Shown here one piece after another: positions 32,620 to 42,358 of a stretch of 64,000 nucleotides of DNA; position 1 is the first letter of the stretch, and every line of letters starts with the position of its first letter. A program made the position numbers and the translations under genes. The notes under the pieces were generated by a model. It ran no database searches, was not told the DNA's origin, and saw only the letters and a list, made by a program, of their open reading frames with translations. The stretch lies in NCBI GenBank assembly GCA_016861045.1, contig BOKP01000002.1, forward strand, positions 186,001-250,000, in the 5' to 3' direction. This DNA is from Actinomycetes bacterium (GTDB lineage Bacteria; Actinomycetota; Thermoleophilia; Solirubrobacterales; 70-9).

Positions 32620-33866
32620 GCGGGGAGGCGGGCAGCCGGGACGGCGGGGTCACCCGCCGCGGCCTGATCGGAGCGGGCGCGGTCGGCGGCCTCGCGCTCG
32701 CGGCCGGCGGCGGCTTCGCGCTCGGCAAGGCGGAGGCCGCGGACGATCCGACGGCGGGGGTCGTCGAGTTCTACGGCGAGCACCAGGCGGGGATCACGAC
32801 CCCGGCCCAGGACCGCCTCCACTTCGCCGCCTTCGACATGACCTCCGACAGCGTCGCCGATCTGCGGGCGCTGCTTCAGGAGTGGACCGCCGCCGCCGCG
32901 CGAATGGCCGCGGGCGAGCCCGCCGGAGCGGCCAACGACGATCCGCTGCTGCCCCCCGACGACACCGGCGAGGCGATCGGGCTCGGGCCGGCGGACCTGA
33001 CGATCACGGTCGGGTTCGGGCCGTCGCTGTTCGACGGCCGCTTCGGGCTGCGCGACGAGCGCCCGGCCCAGCTCGAGCCGATCCCGCCGCTCCCCTCCGA
33101 CGAGCTCGATCCGAGGATCAGCGACGGCGACCTCTGCGTCCAGGCCTGCGCGAACGACCCCCAGGTCGCCTTCCACGCCGTCCACAACCTGGCGAAGATC
33201 GCGCAGGGAGTCGCGGTGATGCGCTGGTGCCAGCTCGGGTTCGGACGGACCTCGAGGACCGGAGCCGAGCAGGAGACCCCGCGCAACCTGATGGGGTTCA
33301 AGGACGGCACCAACAACATCCTCAACGACGACGCCGGCGCGCTCGACGAGTTCGTCTGGGTCGGACCGGAGGGTCCTGGGTGGATGCGCGGCGGCAGCTA
33401 CCTGGTCAGCCGCCGGATCCGGATGCTGATCGAGCCCTGGGACCGGACCTTCCTGCAGGAGCAGGAGAACGTGTTCGGGCGCGTCAAGGGCAGCGGCGCG
33501 CCGATCGGCGCCGACCACGAGAAGGACGAGGTCGACCTCGACGCGACCGGCCCCGACGGCAACCCGCTGATCCCCGCCGACTCCCACATCCGGCTCGCGA
33601 GCCCGGCGACCAACGACGGCGAGATGATCCTCCGCCGCGGCTACTCGTTCACCGACGGGTTCGACTTCACCCGCGGCCAGCTCGACGTCGGGCTCTTCTT
33701 CATCTGCTTCCAGAAGGACCCGCGCGCCCAGTTCGTGCCGATCCAGACCAGGCTCGGCCGCAACGACCGGCTCAACGAGTACATCCTCCACACCGGCAGC
33801 GCCCTCTTCGCGATCCCCGCCGGGATCCGCGCCGAGGGCGACTATTACGGGGCCGGGCTGCTCTAG
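32616..33866 (+). CDS. efeB: EfeB, Tat-exported dye-decolorizing (Dyp) peroxidase
   Basis: 416 residues, GTG start. Twin-arginine signal VTRRGLIGAGAVGG (about 12-25) for export in folded, haem-loaded form. Dyp hallmarks: MGFKDGTNNI (GxxDG motif, distal Asp), DSHIRLASP (proximal His region) and RRGYSFTDGFD. It oxidises Fe2+ or haem with H2O2 for uptake through EfeO/EfeU. Its TAG and the TAG of the convergent xseB share the same four bases, CTAG. Confidence 0.93.
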   Translation: MSGEAGSRDGGVTRRGLIGAGAVGGLALAAGGGFALGKAEAADDPTAGVVEFYGEHQAGITTPAQDRLHFAAFDMTSDSVADLRALLQEWTAAAARMAAGEPAGAANDDPLLPPDDTGEAIGLGPADLTITVGFGPSLFDGRFGLRDERPAQLEPIPPLPSDELDPRISDGDLCVQACANDPQVAFHAVHNLAKIAQGVAVMRWCQLGFGRTSRTGAEQETPRNLMGFKDGTNNILNDDAGALDEFVWVGPEGPGWMRGGSYLVSRRIRMLIEPWDRTFLQEQENVFGRVKGSGAPIGADHEKDEVDLDATGPDGNPLIPADSHIRLASPATNDGEMILRRGYSFTDGFDFTRGQLDVGLFFICFQKDPRAQFVPIQTRLGRNDRLNEYILHTGSALFAIPAGIRAEGDYYGAGLL

Positions 33867-34132
33867 CCGCCGTCCTCGGGGCCGGCAGCCTCCCCGCTCG
33901 CGCCGGCCTCGAGCTTGCGGACCAGCTCGTCGAGGTCGAGGCGCTCGAGCTCGCCGGAGACGGCGTCGAGCTCGGCCCTGCAGTACTCGACCAGCCCCTT
34001 GCCCTCGCGGCAGAGCTCGAGCGTCTCCCGCAGCTCGGCCTTGCCGGAGTCGAGCCGGACGATGATCGCCTCGAGCCGCTCGACCGCCTCCTCGTAGCTG
34101 TGGTGCCCCGCCCCGTCGCCGCTGTCATTCAT
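33863..34132 (-). CDS. xseB: exodeoxyribonuclease VII small subunit
   Basis: 89 residues. SYEEAVERLEAIIVRLDSGKAELRETLEL is the XseB signature, forming the coiled helices that wrap the large subunit. Degrades single-stranded DNA with XseA during repair. The ATG lies within the last 8 bp of xseA, so the two are translationally coupled. Confidence 0.93.
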   Translation of the reverse strand: MNDSGDGAGHHSYEEAVERLEAIIVRLDSGKAELRETLELCREGKGLVEYCRAELDAVSGELERLDLDELVRKLEAGASGEAAGPEDGG

Positions 34133-35519
34133 CGCCGATCACCCTCGCCCGCACATCATCGTCGCTGAAGCGGACGCGGAGCCGGCCGCGGCGGCGCGCC
34201 TCGGCGGCGCTGGTGACGACCGCGCCCTCCTCGTCGGCGTCGGTGACGAGGGCGTAGCCGCGCTCGAGGACCCGCTCCGGCTCGTGGGCGGCGAGCGTCT
34301 GCGCGATCCGGCGCAGGGCCGCCTGCCGGGACTCCGGCGCGCTCCGCCTGTGGCGGACGAGCGCGGCGGCGTGTCCGTCGAGGCGGGCGGCGTCCGCCTC
34401 CGCCCCGTGCAGGGCGGCGCGCCGCTTGCGGGCGAGGACGAGGGCGCGGCGGGTGACATCGGCGGCGCCGTCCGCGATCGACTTGGCCGAGCTCGCCCGG
34501 AGCTCGCGGAGAAGCTGGCGGAGCCGGCGCCGCTGCCCGGCGGCGTGACGGGCGAGCGCCCGCACCGCGGCGCCGAGGCGGCGGGCGCGCTCGGGTCCGG
34601 CCGCGCGGCCGCGGGCCTCGAGCCGCGCGGCCGCGGTCACGAGGCGGTCGCGGGCGGCGCCGACGTCGATCCGGACCGCCTCCTCGATCGCGTGGGTGGG
34701 GGTCGAGCAGGAGGCGGCCGCGACGTCGTCGAGCAGGGTCCGGTCCGACTCGTGGCCGATCGCCGCGACGACCGGCACCCGCAGCAGCGCCACCGTGCGG
34801 CAGAGCGTCTCGTCGCAGAAGGCCCAGAGGTCGGCGAGGCTGCCGCCGCCGCGAGCGACGACGATGACCTCGACCTCCGGGACCGCGACGAGGTCGCTCA
34901 GCGCCCGGGCGATCCGCGGCGCGGCGCGGCGGTCCTGGACGGGCGGGTGGGCGAAGACGGCGCGACCCGCCCATGAGCGCCGGGCAAGCGCGGCGAGGAG
35001 GTCGGCCTCGGCGGCGGAGCCGCGGCCGGTGACGATGCCGATCGAGCGCGGGAGCGCCGGCCGCGGCAGCCGCTTCTGGGGCTCGAACAGCCCCTCGGCG
35101 CGAAGCCGGCGCCGGAGCTCGGCGAGGCGCGCGAGCAGGTCGCCCTCGCCGGCCGGGCGCAGGCCCGTGCAGCGGAAGCTGAACGAGGGAGAGGCGGTGG
35201 CGCTGCCGGGGTAGTAGTCGGGGCCGCCCTCGACGACGGCCTCGACGCCGTCGCGGATCGCGCCCGCGGGGAGTCCGAGCCGGTCCCACTCGCTGCGCCA
35301 CATCGCGCACGGCAGGGCGCCCCGGGCATCGCGGAGCTCGAAGTAGGCGGACTTGCCGGCGAGCCGCAGGCCGGTGACCTCGCCGATCACCTGGACCCGG
35401 GCCCGCCCGCGGAGGAAGCCCCGGAGCTTGACCGCGTAGTCGCCGACCGCGAAGGGGCCGGGCAGCTTCGAGCCGTCCCGGGTCGAGGCGGCGGGGGACG
35501 GCTTGGGGTCCTCGGGCAT
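34125..35519 (-). CDS. xseA: exodeoxyribonuclease VII large subunit
   Basis: 464 residues. N-terminal OB fold (about 22-125: VQVIGEVTGLRLAGKSAYFELRDARG), then the catalytic domain with IGIVTGRGSAAEADLLAAL, VIVVARGGGSLADLWAF, and VVAAIGHESDRTLLDDVAA, the conserved GHE-D motif. A long helical region about 290-400 contacts XseB. Nicks single-stranded DNA into oligonucleotides. Precedes and overlaps xseB. Confidence 0.95.
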   Translation of the reverse strand: MPEDPKPSPAASTRDGSKLPGPFAVGDYAVKLRGFLRGRARVQVIGEVTGLRLAGKSAYFELRDARGALPCAMWRSEWDRLGLPAGAIRDGVEAVVEGGPDYYPGSATASPSFSFRCTGLRPAGEGDLLARLAELRRRLRAEGLFEPQKRLPRPALPRSIGIVTGRGSAAEADLLAALARRSWAGRAVFAHPPVQDRRAAPRIARALSDLVAVPEVEVIVVARGGGSLADLWAFCDETLCRTVALLRVPVVAAIGHESDRTLLDDVAAASCSTPTHAIEEAVRIDVGAARDRLVTAAARLEARGRAAGPERARRLGAAVRALARHAAGQRRRLRQLLRELRASSAKSIADGAADVTRRALVLARKRRAALHGAEADAARLDGHAAALVRHRRSAPESRQAALRRIAQTLAAHEPERVLERGYALVTDADEEGAVVTSAAEARRRGRLRVRFSDDDVRARVIGDE

Positions 35520-35700
35520 CCCACGAGGATGGCAGGAGCCACCCCCGGCAACGCCGCGACCGCGGCGAGGCCGGGCAGGCCGTCAACGCCGCGGCCCCGC
35601 CTGCCACGGCGCCGGAGGGCCGGCCGGTTGCCGGGGCGGCGGCCGCGTGCCCGAGTTGCGATGCTGGAGGGACACTGCAACCGGACGGAAGGAGATCGAC

Positions 35701-36129
35701 ATGGCGGGGACCGGACACGCGCGCTGGAGCGGCGACCTCGAGGGCGGGCGGGGAACCATCGAGAGCGGCACCGGCGCGCTCGCGGGGGAGTACTCGGCGG
35801 CGTCGCGGTTCGCCGACGGCGCCGGCACCAACCCGGAGGAGCTGATCGCGGCGGCCCACGCGGGCTGCTTCTCGATGGCGCTCTCCCTGGTTCTCGGCGA
35901 GGCCGGCCACGTGCCCGACAGCATCGACACCGATGCCCGCGTCCACATCCGCCGCGGCGACCACGGCTTCGAGATCCACAGGATCGAGCTCGAGACCACC
36001 GCCTCGGTGCCGGGAATCGACGACGCCGCGTTCCAGCGCCTCGCCGCCGCGGCCAAGCAAGGCTGCCCGGTCTCGAAGGCGCTCGCGTCGGTGCCCGAGA
36101 TCACCCTCGAGGCGCGGCTCGCGGGCTGA
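35701..36129 (+). CDS. osmC: OsmC/Ohr-family peroxiredoxin
   Basis: 142 residues, thiol peroxidase acting on organic hydroperoxides with dihydrolipoyl or mycothiol-type reductants. Reactive Cys C56 in AAAHAGCFSMALS and second Cys C122 in AKQGCPVSKAL, the OsmC pair. The strong ribosome site GGAAGGAGATCGAC precedes the ATG. The next gene starts 8 bp after the stop, so an operon with the thioesterase is likely. Confidence 0.92.
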   Translation: MAGTGHARWSGDLEGGRGTIESGTGALAGEYSAASRFADGAGTNPEELIAAAHAGCFSMALSLVLGEAGHVPDSIDTDARVHIRRGDHGFEIHRIELETTASVPGIDDAAFQRLAAAAKQGCPVSKALASVPEITLEARLAG

Positions 36130-36136
36130 ACGGCCG

Positions 36137-36571
36137 ATGGGCGCCGCCGGCTCGAGGGCGGATTACCCGCACCTGACCACCCTGCAGACGCGCTGGGCCG
36201 ACAACGACGTCTACGGGCACGTCAACAACGTCGAGTACTACGCGTTCTTCGACACCGTGATCAACCGCTGGCTGATCGGCGAGGGCGGGCTCGACATCCA
36301 CGGCGGCGGCGTGATCGGCGTCTGCGCCGAGTCGCACTGCGCCTACGATCGCGGCCTCGCGTTCCCCGACGACGTCGAGGCGGGCCTGCGCGTCTCCGAG
36401 CTCGGCGAGACGAGCGTCCGCTACGAGATCGGGCTGTTCGCGCCCGGCATCGAGGAGGCGGCCGCGACCGGCTGGTTCGTGCACGTCTTCGTCGACGCCG
36501 GGACGCGCCGCCCGGCGACGATGCCGGCGAGGCTGCGCGCCAGCCTCGAGCGGCTGCGGCCGGAGGGCTAG
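36137..36571 (+). CDS. hotdog-fold acyl-CoA thioesterase (4HBT)
   Basis: 144 residues. RWADNDVYGHVNNVEYYAFFDTVIN is the 4-hydroxybenzoyl-CoA thioesterase motif, with the catalytic Asp in WADNDVYGHVNN. Hydrolyses an acyl-CoA thioester; chain preference unknown. It sits between the OsmC and alcohol dehydrogenase genes with 2-8 bp gaps, suggesting one transcript. Confidence 0.9.
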   Translation: MGAAGSRADYPHLTTLQTRWADNDVYGHVNNVEYYAFFDTVINRWLIGEGGLDIHGGGVIGVCAESHCAYDRGLAFPDDVEAGLRVSELGETSVRYEIGLFAPGIEEAAATGWFVHVFVDAGTRRPATMPARLRASLERLRPEG

Positions 36572-36573
36572 CG

Positions 36574-37701
36574 GTGCGCGTTCGCAGCGCCGTCCTCCGC
36601 GAGATGGGCGCGGAGCCGCCGTACGCGGACTCGCGCCCGATCGAGTTCGTCGAGCTCGAGCTCGACCCGCCGGGACCCGGCGAGCTCCTCGTCCGGGTCC
36701 GCGCCGCCGGCCTCTGCCACTCCGACCTCTCCGTGATCGACGGCTCGCGCCCGCGGGCGATGCCGATGGCGCTCGGCCACGAGGCCGCGGGGGAGGTCGT
36801 CGCGCTCGGCCCGGGCGTCGGGGGCTTCGCCGCCGGCGACCACGTCGTGCTCGCCTTCGTCCCCGCCTGCGGCGGCTGCGGTCCCTGCCGGGCCGGGCGG
36901 GCGGCGCTCTGCGAGCCCGGCGCCGCCGCCAACGCCGCCGGCACCCTGCTCGCGGGCGGCCGGCGGCTTGCGGAGCCCGGCGGCGGCTCGATCAACCACC
37001 ACCTCGGGGTCTCGGCCTTCTCCGACCACATCGTCGTCTCCGAGCGGTCGGCGGTGAAGGTCGATCCCGACCTGCCGTTCGAGATCGCCGCCCTGTTCGG
37101 CTGCGCGGTCCTGACCGGGGTCGGCGCCGCCGTCAACGCGGCCCGGATCGAGCCCGGCCAGAGCGTCGCCGTCCTCGGCCTCGGCGGCGTCGGCCTCTCG
37201 GCGCTCCTCGGCGCGGTGCTGAGCGCGGCGGATCCGATCGTCGCGGTCGACGTCGTCGGCGAGAAGCTCGAGCTGGCGCGCGAGCTCGGCGCGACCGATG
37301 CGGTCGCCGGCGGCCCGGGCGCGGTCGCCGCGATCCGCGAGCTCACCGGCGGCGGCGCCGACCACGTCATCGAGACGGTCGGCAGCGCCGCCGTGCTCGC
37401 CGACGCCTACGCCGCCACCGGGCGCGGCGGGATGACGACGACCGTCGGGCTGCCCGACCCGGGCCAGACGCTGACGATCCCCGCCGTCTCGCTGGTCACC
37501 GAGGAGCGGACCCTGCGCGGCTCCTATCTGGGCTCGAGCGTCCCCGCCCGCGACCTCGAGCGGTTCATCGACCTCCACCGCCAGGGCCGGCTGCCCGTCG
37601 AGCGCCTGCTCAGCCACCGGATCGGGCTCGGGGAGCTCAACGAGGGCTTCGACCGGCTCGCCGGCGGCGGCGCGGTGCGGCAGGCCGTCGTCTTCGACTG
37701 A
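36574..37701 (+). CDS. zinc-dependent alcohol dehydrogenase (MDR superfamily)
   Basis: 375 residues, GTG start. Catalytic zinc ligands C48 (AGLCHSDLS) and H69-E70 (LGHEAAGEV); structural zinc Cys C99, C102, C105 and C113 in CGGCGPCRAGRAALC. NAD(P)-binding VLGLGGVGLSALLGAVLSAA (from about 195). GIGLGELNEGFDRLAGG ends the fold. Closest in style to class III/benzyl-type alcohol dehydrogenases that oxidise alcohols, S-hydroxymethyl or S-nitroso thiol adducts. The specific substrate is not visible. Confidence 0.9.
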   Translation: MRVRSAVLREMGAEPPYADSRPIEFVELELDPPGPGELLVRVRAAGLCHSDLSVIDGSRPRAMPMALGHEAAGEVVALGPGVGGFAAGDHVVLAFVPACGGCGPCRAGRAALCEPGAAANAAGTLLAGGRRLAEPGGGSINHHLGVSAFSDHIVVSERSAVKVDPDLPFEIAALFGCAVLTGVGAAVNAARIEPGQSVAVLGLGGVGLSALLGAVLSAADPIVAVDVVGEKLELARELGATDAVAGGPGAVAAIRELTGGGADHVIETVGSAAVLADAYAATGRGGMTTTVGLPDPGQTLTIPAVSLVTEERTLRGSYLGSSVPARDLERFIDLHRQGRLPVERLLSHRIGLGELNEGFDRLAGGGAVRQAVVFD

Positions 37702-37806
37702 GCCCGGTCGCCGGCCTCCCCGACCGCAGGCGCCGCGGCCACGAGCCCGGTCATGGGGGCCCGCACCGCGCTTGACGGCGCCGCGCTCGCCTGCGAGGAT
37801 CGTTGC

Positions 37807-38748
37807 ATGGTCAACGACCACCGCACGGGCCCGGCGGCCGCGGCGGCCCCCCTCCTCCCGGCCGACCTCGCGCTCGGGCCGGTGCACCTGATCGTCACCG
37901 ACCTCGACCGCTCGACCTCCTTCTACGAGCGTTCGATCGGGCTCCGCCTGCGCGAGCGCGACGGCGACCGGGCCCGGCTCGGCGCCGGCGGCGGCGACCT
38001 GCTCGTCCTCCACGAGCGCCCCGGCGCCCGCCCGGCCGGGCGCCACGCCGGCCTCTACCACTTCGCCCTCCTCCATCCCACCCGCGGCGAGCTCGGACGC
38101 GCCGCCCGCCGCCTCGCCGAGACCGGGACGTCGATCGAGGGCGCCTCCGACCACGGCATCTCCGAGGCGATCTACCTCCCCGACCCGGACGGCAACGGGA
38201 TCGAGCTCGCCGCCGACCGCCCCCGCGAGCGCTGGGGCGACCTCCGCGACCCGACCACGATCGGGCCGGCGCCGCTCGACCTGCCCGGCCTGATCGCCCC
38301 GGTCGCCGCCGAGGAGCCGGCCGCGGGCGCCGGCCCGGGGCTCCGGGTCGGCCACCTCCACCTCCACGTCGGCGACATCGCCGGCGCGCTCGCCTTCTAC
38401 CGCGACGTCGTCGGCTTCGAGCTGATGACCGACTTCGGCAGCGCCGCGTTCGTCGCCGCCGGCGGCTACCACCATCACCTCGGGCTCAACACCTGGAGGG
38501 GGCGGGGCGTGCCGCCTGCCCCCGACGGCGCCGTCGGGCTCGAGCGCTGGACCGTCGAGCTCGATGCGGAGGCTCTCGCCGCGCTCCGGGGGCGCTTCGC
38601 CGCCGCCGGAATCGCGGCGGAGCCCGCCGGCGGGGGCTTCCGCGTCCGCGACCCGTGGGGCATCGCGACCTCGTTCCAGCCGGCGGGCCGGGACAGGAGA
38701 ACGACCCTCGGCGTCGAAGGCCCGACCGCAACAGGCCCGCCCGGTTGA
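37807..38748 (+). CDS. VOC-superfamily dioxygenase-like protein, two domains
   Basis: 313 residues. Two glyoxalase/vicinal-oxygen-chelate modules: PVHLIVTDLDRSTSFYERSIGLRL (first, from about 24), ISEAIYLPDPDGNGIELAADR, and VGHLHLHVGDIAGALAFYRDVVGFEL (second, from about 180). The arrangement is like catechol 2,3-dioxygenase CatE/YfiE proteins. Metal ligands would be the His in PVHL and GHLHLH and the Glu in GIELA. Starts 105 bp after the dehydrogenase. The aromatic substrate is an inference. Confidence 0.83.
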   Translation: MVNDHRTGPAAAAAPLLPADLALGPVHLIVTDLDRSTSFYERSIGLRLRERDGDRARLGAGGGDLLVLHERPGARPAGRHAGLYHFALLHPTRGELGRAARRLAETGTSIEGASDHGISEAIYLPDPDGNGIELAADRPRERWGDLRDPTTIGPAPLDLPGLIAPVAAEEPAAGAGPGLRVGHLHLHVGDIAGALAFYRDVVGFELMTDFGSAAFVAAGGYHHHLGLNTWRGRGVPPAPDGAVGLERWTVELDAEALAALRGRFAAAGIAAEPAGGGFRVRDPWGIATSFQPAGRDRRTTLGVEGPTATGPPG

Positions 38749-38778
38749 TCGGCGGACCGCCAACCGAAGGAGCCCTCG

Positions 38779-39168
38779 ATGAGAGGTACCGGACGAGTCA
38801 TCTTCGCGGCGATCATGCTCTTGATCGTCGGCGCCCTGAACGTCATCTACGGGATCGGCGCCCTCGACAACGCCAACGTCTTCGTCGGCGACACCCGCCT
38901 CGTCTTCAGCGACCTCAGCGGCCTCGGCTGGATCCTGATCATCCTCGGGATCATCCAGCTGACCGGCGGCTTCTCGCTGATGGCGGGCAACGCCTACGGC
39001 CGGGTGATCGGCATCGCCGGAGCGGCGCTCGGCGCCTTCTGGGCCCTGCTGTCGATCGGAGGCGCGTACCCGTGGTGGTCGCTCGGCGTCTTCGCGCTCT
39101 GCGTCTACGTGCTGATGGGGATCGTCGAGTACGGCGAGGACGAGCGCGGCTCGGTCGAGCGCGTCTGA
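38779..39168 (+). CDS. four-TM integral membrane protein (probably DUF7144-type)
   Basis: 129 residues with four hydrophobic helices: VIFAAIMLLIVGALNVIYGIG, LGWILIILGIIQLTGGF, VIGIAGAALGAFWALLSIG and SLGVFALCVYVLMGIVEYG. GALNVIYGI and NANVFVG, then QLTGGFSL, recall a small actinobacterial membrane protein family. Ends in a short acidic tail. No mechanism known. Terminated by the strong hairpin that follows. Confidence 0.8.
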   Translation: MRGTGRVIFAAIMLLIVGALNVIYGIGALDNANVFVGDTRLVFSDLSGLGWILIILGIIQLTGGFSLMAGNAYGRVIGIAGAALGAFWALLSIGGAYPWWSLGVFALCVYVLMGIVEYGEDERGSVERV

Positions 39169-39177
39169 CCCGGCGGA

Positions 39178-39213
39178 CGACGGTCGCGCGGCCCCCGTCC
39201 CGCGCGACCGTCG
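39178..39213 (+). terminator. 14-bp-stem terminator hairpin upstream of zwf
   Basis: CGACGGTCGCGCGG (39178-39191) and CCGCGCGACCGTCG (39200-39213) are perfectly complementary with an 8-nt loop (CCCCCGTC), 9 bp after the preceding stop. The strongest hairpin noticed in the window. No T-tract follows. Confidence 0.65.
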
Positions 39214-39219
39214 CCGTCG

Positions 39220-39227
39220 GATAACGT
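39220..39227 (+). promoter_or_regulatory. -10-like element, possible leaderless zwf start
   Basis: GATAAC/TAACGT (39220-39227) lies 8 bp before the GTG of zwf; no ribosome site is present between. Consistent with leaderless transcription, common in actinobacteria, but no clear -35 is seen. Confidence 0.35.
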
Positions 39228-39235
39228 CGGTCACC

Positions 39236-40753
39236 GTGGAGGAGCGGACCACGGACCTGACGCTCGACGAGGCCGGCCAGGGCGATCCCGGGGTCGTCTT
39301 CTCGGAGACCCACCGCGCCGAGGCGCTGACCGCCACGATCCGCCCGAACGTGGTCGTCCTGTTCGGCGCCACCGGCGACCTCTCCCGCCGCAAGCTCCTG
39401 CCGGGGCTGCTCAACCTCTCCCAGGCGGGGCTCCTGCCCGACTTCCGGGTCGTCGGCGCCGCCCGCAAGCGGCTCGACGACGACGGCTTCCGCGACTTCG
39501 CGCTCGACGCCTGCGCCGAGTTCGGCCGGCGCGGCTTCGACGAGGAAGCGCGGCGCCGCTTCGCGGCCCGGCTCAGCTACGTCAACGTCAAGGACGGCCC
39601 CGCGCCGCTCGCCGCCGCCATCGCCCGGGCCGAGCAGGAGCTCGGGCCGGACGCGCAGCGCCTGCTCTACATGAGCGTGCCGCCGGGCGCCGCGCTGGCG
39701 CTGGTCTTCCTCGTCGCCGAGGCCGGGCTCGCGGAGGGCTCGCGGATCATCATGGAGAAGCCGTTCGGAACCGACCTCGAGAGCTCGCGGGCGCTCAACG
39801 ACGCCATCCATCGCGTCTTCGGCGAGCAGCAGGTCTTCCGGATCGACCACTTCCTCGGCAAGGAGGCGGCGCAGAACATCCTCGCCCTGCGGTTCGCCAA
39901 CGGGCTCTTCGAGCCGATCTGGAACCGCCGCCACATCGCCCATGTCCAGATCGACGTCCCCGAGACGCTGTCGGTCGGCACGCGCGGCGCCTACTACGAG
40001 GAGACCGGCGCCTACCGCGACATGGTCGTCACCCACCTGATGCAGATCCTCGCCTTCCTCGCGATGGAGCCCCCGACCCACCTCGACCCCCTCGCGATCA
40101 CCGAGGAGAAGAACAAGGTGTTCCGCTCGCTGCGCCCGATCGACCCGGCGAGGGTGGTGCGCGGCCAGTACGAGGAGTACCGGTCGGAGCCAGGGGTCGG
40201 CCGCGACTCCGATACCGAGACGTTGATCGGCCTCCGCTGCGAGATCGACAACTGGCGCTGGTCCGACGTCCCCTTCTACCTGCGCACCGGCAAGCGCATG
40301 GCGGAGGGCGCGCGGATCATCTCGATCGCGTTCCGGGAGCCGCCGCAGAGCATGTTCCCCGAGGGCTGCGGCGTCGGCGCCTTCGGGCCCGACCACCTGA
40401 CCTTCGACCTCGACGACTACGCGCGGCTGTCGCTGAGCTTCTACGGCAAGAAGCCGGGGCCGACGATGGAGCTCGAGAAGACGTCGATGCAGTTCTCGCG
40501 CGCCGAGGCCGATTCCGGCGGCGACTCGCTCGAGGCGTACGAGCGGCTGATCCGCGACGCGATGGCCGGCGACCACACGCTGTTCACGACCGCCGACGGC
40601 ATCGAGCGCCTCTGGGAGGTCTCGGCGCCGCTTCTGGAGTCGCCGCCGCCGATCGAGCCCTACGCGTCCCACTCGTGGGGCCCGCGCTCGCTCGTCGACC
40701 TGATCGCGCCCGACGTCTGGCGGCTGCCGTTCGCGCGCCGCTGGCGCGGGTAG
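39236..40753 (+). CDS. zwf: glucose-6-phosphate 1-dehydrogenase
   Basis: 505 residues. Oxidises glucose-6-phosphate to 6-phosphogluconolactone with NADP+. Rossmann motif VLFGATGDLSRRKLLPGLL (about 38-56), the MEKPFGTDLESS motif, and the catalytic substrate motif VFRIDHFLGKEAAQNILALRFAN. Length and order are complete. It stands alone with no opcA, tal, tkt or gnd beside it. GTG start, possibly leaderless. Confidence 0.95.
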   Translation: MEERTTDLTLDEAGQGDPGVVFSETHRAEALTATIRPNVVVLFGATGDLSRRKLLPGLLNLSQAGLLPDFRVVGAARKRLDDDGFRDFALDACAEFGRRGFDEEARRRFAARLSYVNVKDGPAPLAAAIARAEQELGPDAQRLLYMSVPPGAALALVFLVAEAGLAEGSRIIMEKPFGTDLESSRALNDAIHRVFGEQQVFRIDHFLGKEAAQNILALRFANGLFEPIWNRRHIAHVQIDVPETLSVGTRGAYYEETGAYRDMVVTHLMQILAFLAMEPPTHLDPLAITEEKNKVFRSLRPIDPARVVRGQYEEYRSEPGVGRDSDTETLIGLRCEIDNWRWSDVPFYLRTGKRMAEGARIISIAFREPPQSMFPEGCGVGAFGPDHLTFDLDDYARLSLSFYGKKPGPTMELEKTSMQFSRAEADSGGDSLEAYERLIRDAMAGDHTLFTTADGIERLWEVSAPLLESPPPIEPYASHSWGPRSLVDLIAPDVWRLPFARRWRG

Positions 40754-40783
40754 GACCGGCCGCGAGCCGGCGGGAACGCCCCG

Positions 40784-42115
40784 TCAGCCCGGCGCCGGGC
40801 GCTCGTGGATGCGGTCCTCGAGCCCGAGGTAGGCGCGGATCGCGGCCGAGACGCCGAGCCGGACCGGCTCCGGCGGCCACGGGACCACCCGGCGGTTGAC
40901 GAGCCAGTGGCGGGTGAGCTCGGTGTCCCGCTCGAGGACGAGATCGCGGATGGTCTGGCCGTTGAGGTGGGTCATCGAGACGCCGTGGCCGATGCATCCG
41001 ACCGAGTAGACGGCCCGCGGGTCGCCGAGGTACCCGATCGCCGGGGTCAGGTCGGTGGTGACCGAGAACGGGCCGCCCCAGCGGTGCGTGACCCGCGCTC
41101 CGGCCAGGGACGGGAACAGGTCGCGGACGTGCGCCTCGAGGTGGGCCCAGGCAGCCGGACCCGAGTCCCGGTCCATGCCGCGGCCGAAGCCGAGGCCGAC
41201 CGGGCCGCCCCCCATCAGCAGGCGATCGTCGGGGGTGCGGCGGTAGTAGTGGATCAGGTTGCGCGCGTCCTCGACGCCCTCGCGGCCCTCCCATCCGATC
41301 GGGGCGAGCTGCTCCCCGCTCAGCGGCTCGGTCGCGATCACGTAGGTCCACGCCGGGACCTGCTTGCGCCGCAGCGGCGGCAGCAGGTGCGAGTAGGCGT
41401 TCGTCGCCAGCACGATCCGCTCGGCGGCGACCGACCCGCCCGCGGTGCCGAGCAGGAAGGGGCCCGGCCGGGCGATCGACCGGACCGGGCTCCGCTCGTG
41501 GACGGTCGCGCCGAGGCCGACGACCACCCGCTTCATCTCGCGGACCAGCTTCAGCGGGTTGACCAGGGCGGTCCGCGGCTCCCACCAGGCCCCGCGATAG
41601 CGGTCGGAGCCGACCCGCGCGCGGGCGGCATCGCGATCGAGCCACTCGATCCCCTCGATGCCGAGCGAGTGCGCGAGCTCGATCTCGCGGCGGATCCGTC
41701 GCTCGTAGGCCGGCGTCGTCGCCATCCGCAGGAACCCCGGGCGGATGTAGTCGCAGTCCAGCCCCTCCGCGGCGACGAGCTCGCCGACGGTGTCGACCGC
41801 CCGCTCCATGTAGCGGTGAGCGGCGAGCGCCCGCTCGCGCCCCTTCATCTTGACCAGCAGGTCGAGGCCGAGGCCGACGACGGTCATCGCGAAGGAGCCG
41901 TTGCGGCCGCTCGCCCCGAAGCCGACCGCCTCGCCCTCGAGCACCACGACCCGCAGCGACGGCTCCGCCTTCAGCAGGTGGTAGGCGGTCGCGATCCCGG
42001 TGAAGCCGCCGCCGACGATCGCGACATCGGCCTCGACCGCCCCGCGCAGCGGCGCGCTCGGCTCGTAATCGCCGTAGGTCGCGTGCCAGAGCCCCTTGCC
42101 CGAGTGGTCGATCAC
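40784..42115 (-). CDS. DAO-type FAD-dependent oxidoreductase (OrdL/PuuB-like)
   Basis: 443 residues. [32 protein letters not shown] (from about 30) is the FAD-binding fold, followed by [12 protein letters not shown], typical of amine/amino-acid oxidases of the gamma-glutamylputrescine oxidase group. The C-terminal [23 protein letters not shown] closes the FAD site. Oxidises a secondary amine or amino acid with O2 or another acceptor. Convergent with zwf; no polyamine genes beside it, so substrate unknown. Confidence 0.87.
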   Translation of the reverse strand: MIDHSGKGLWHATYGDYEPSAPLRGAVEADVAIVGGGFTGIATAYHLLKAEPSLRVVVLEGEAVGFGASGRNGSFAMTVVGLGLDLLVKMKGRERALAAHRYMERAVDTVGELVAAEGLDCDYIRPGFLRMATTPAYERRIRREIELAHSLGIEGIEWLDRDAARARVGSDRYRGAWWEPRTALVNPLKLVREMKRVVVGLGATVHERSPVRSIARPGPFLLGTAGGSVAAERIVLATNAYSHLLPPLRRKQVPAWTYVIATEPLSGEQLAPIGWEGREGVEDARNLIHYYRRTPDDRLLMGGGPVGLGFGRGMDRDSGPAAWAHLEAHVRDLFPSLAGARVTHRWGGPFSVTTDLTPAIGYLGDPRAVYSVGCIGHGVSMTHLNGQTIRDLVLERDTELTRHWLVNRRVVPWPPEPVRLGVSAAIRAYLGLEDRIHERPAPG

Positions 42116-42358
42116 GCGCTGAGACTATGCCCACGCCGCCCGGCCGGGCAGTGAGGCCGCTCACACGGCTCCGCTCCGAGCCGCCGGCGGCGAGCCTGCG
42201 ATCCGGGGAAGGTCGTCCCGGGCGAGGTCGAGGGCGGCGCCGATCGCCGACGGCGCGACGGCGACGATCGACGCATCGAGGACGACCGCGAGATGCGCGA
42301 TGCGGAAGGGCGCGAGCGGCCGCCGGCGCCGCGCTCGCACGCGGCCGGCCCGGCCTTA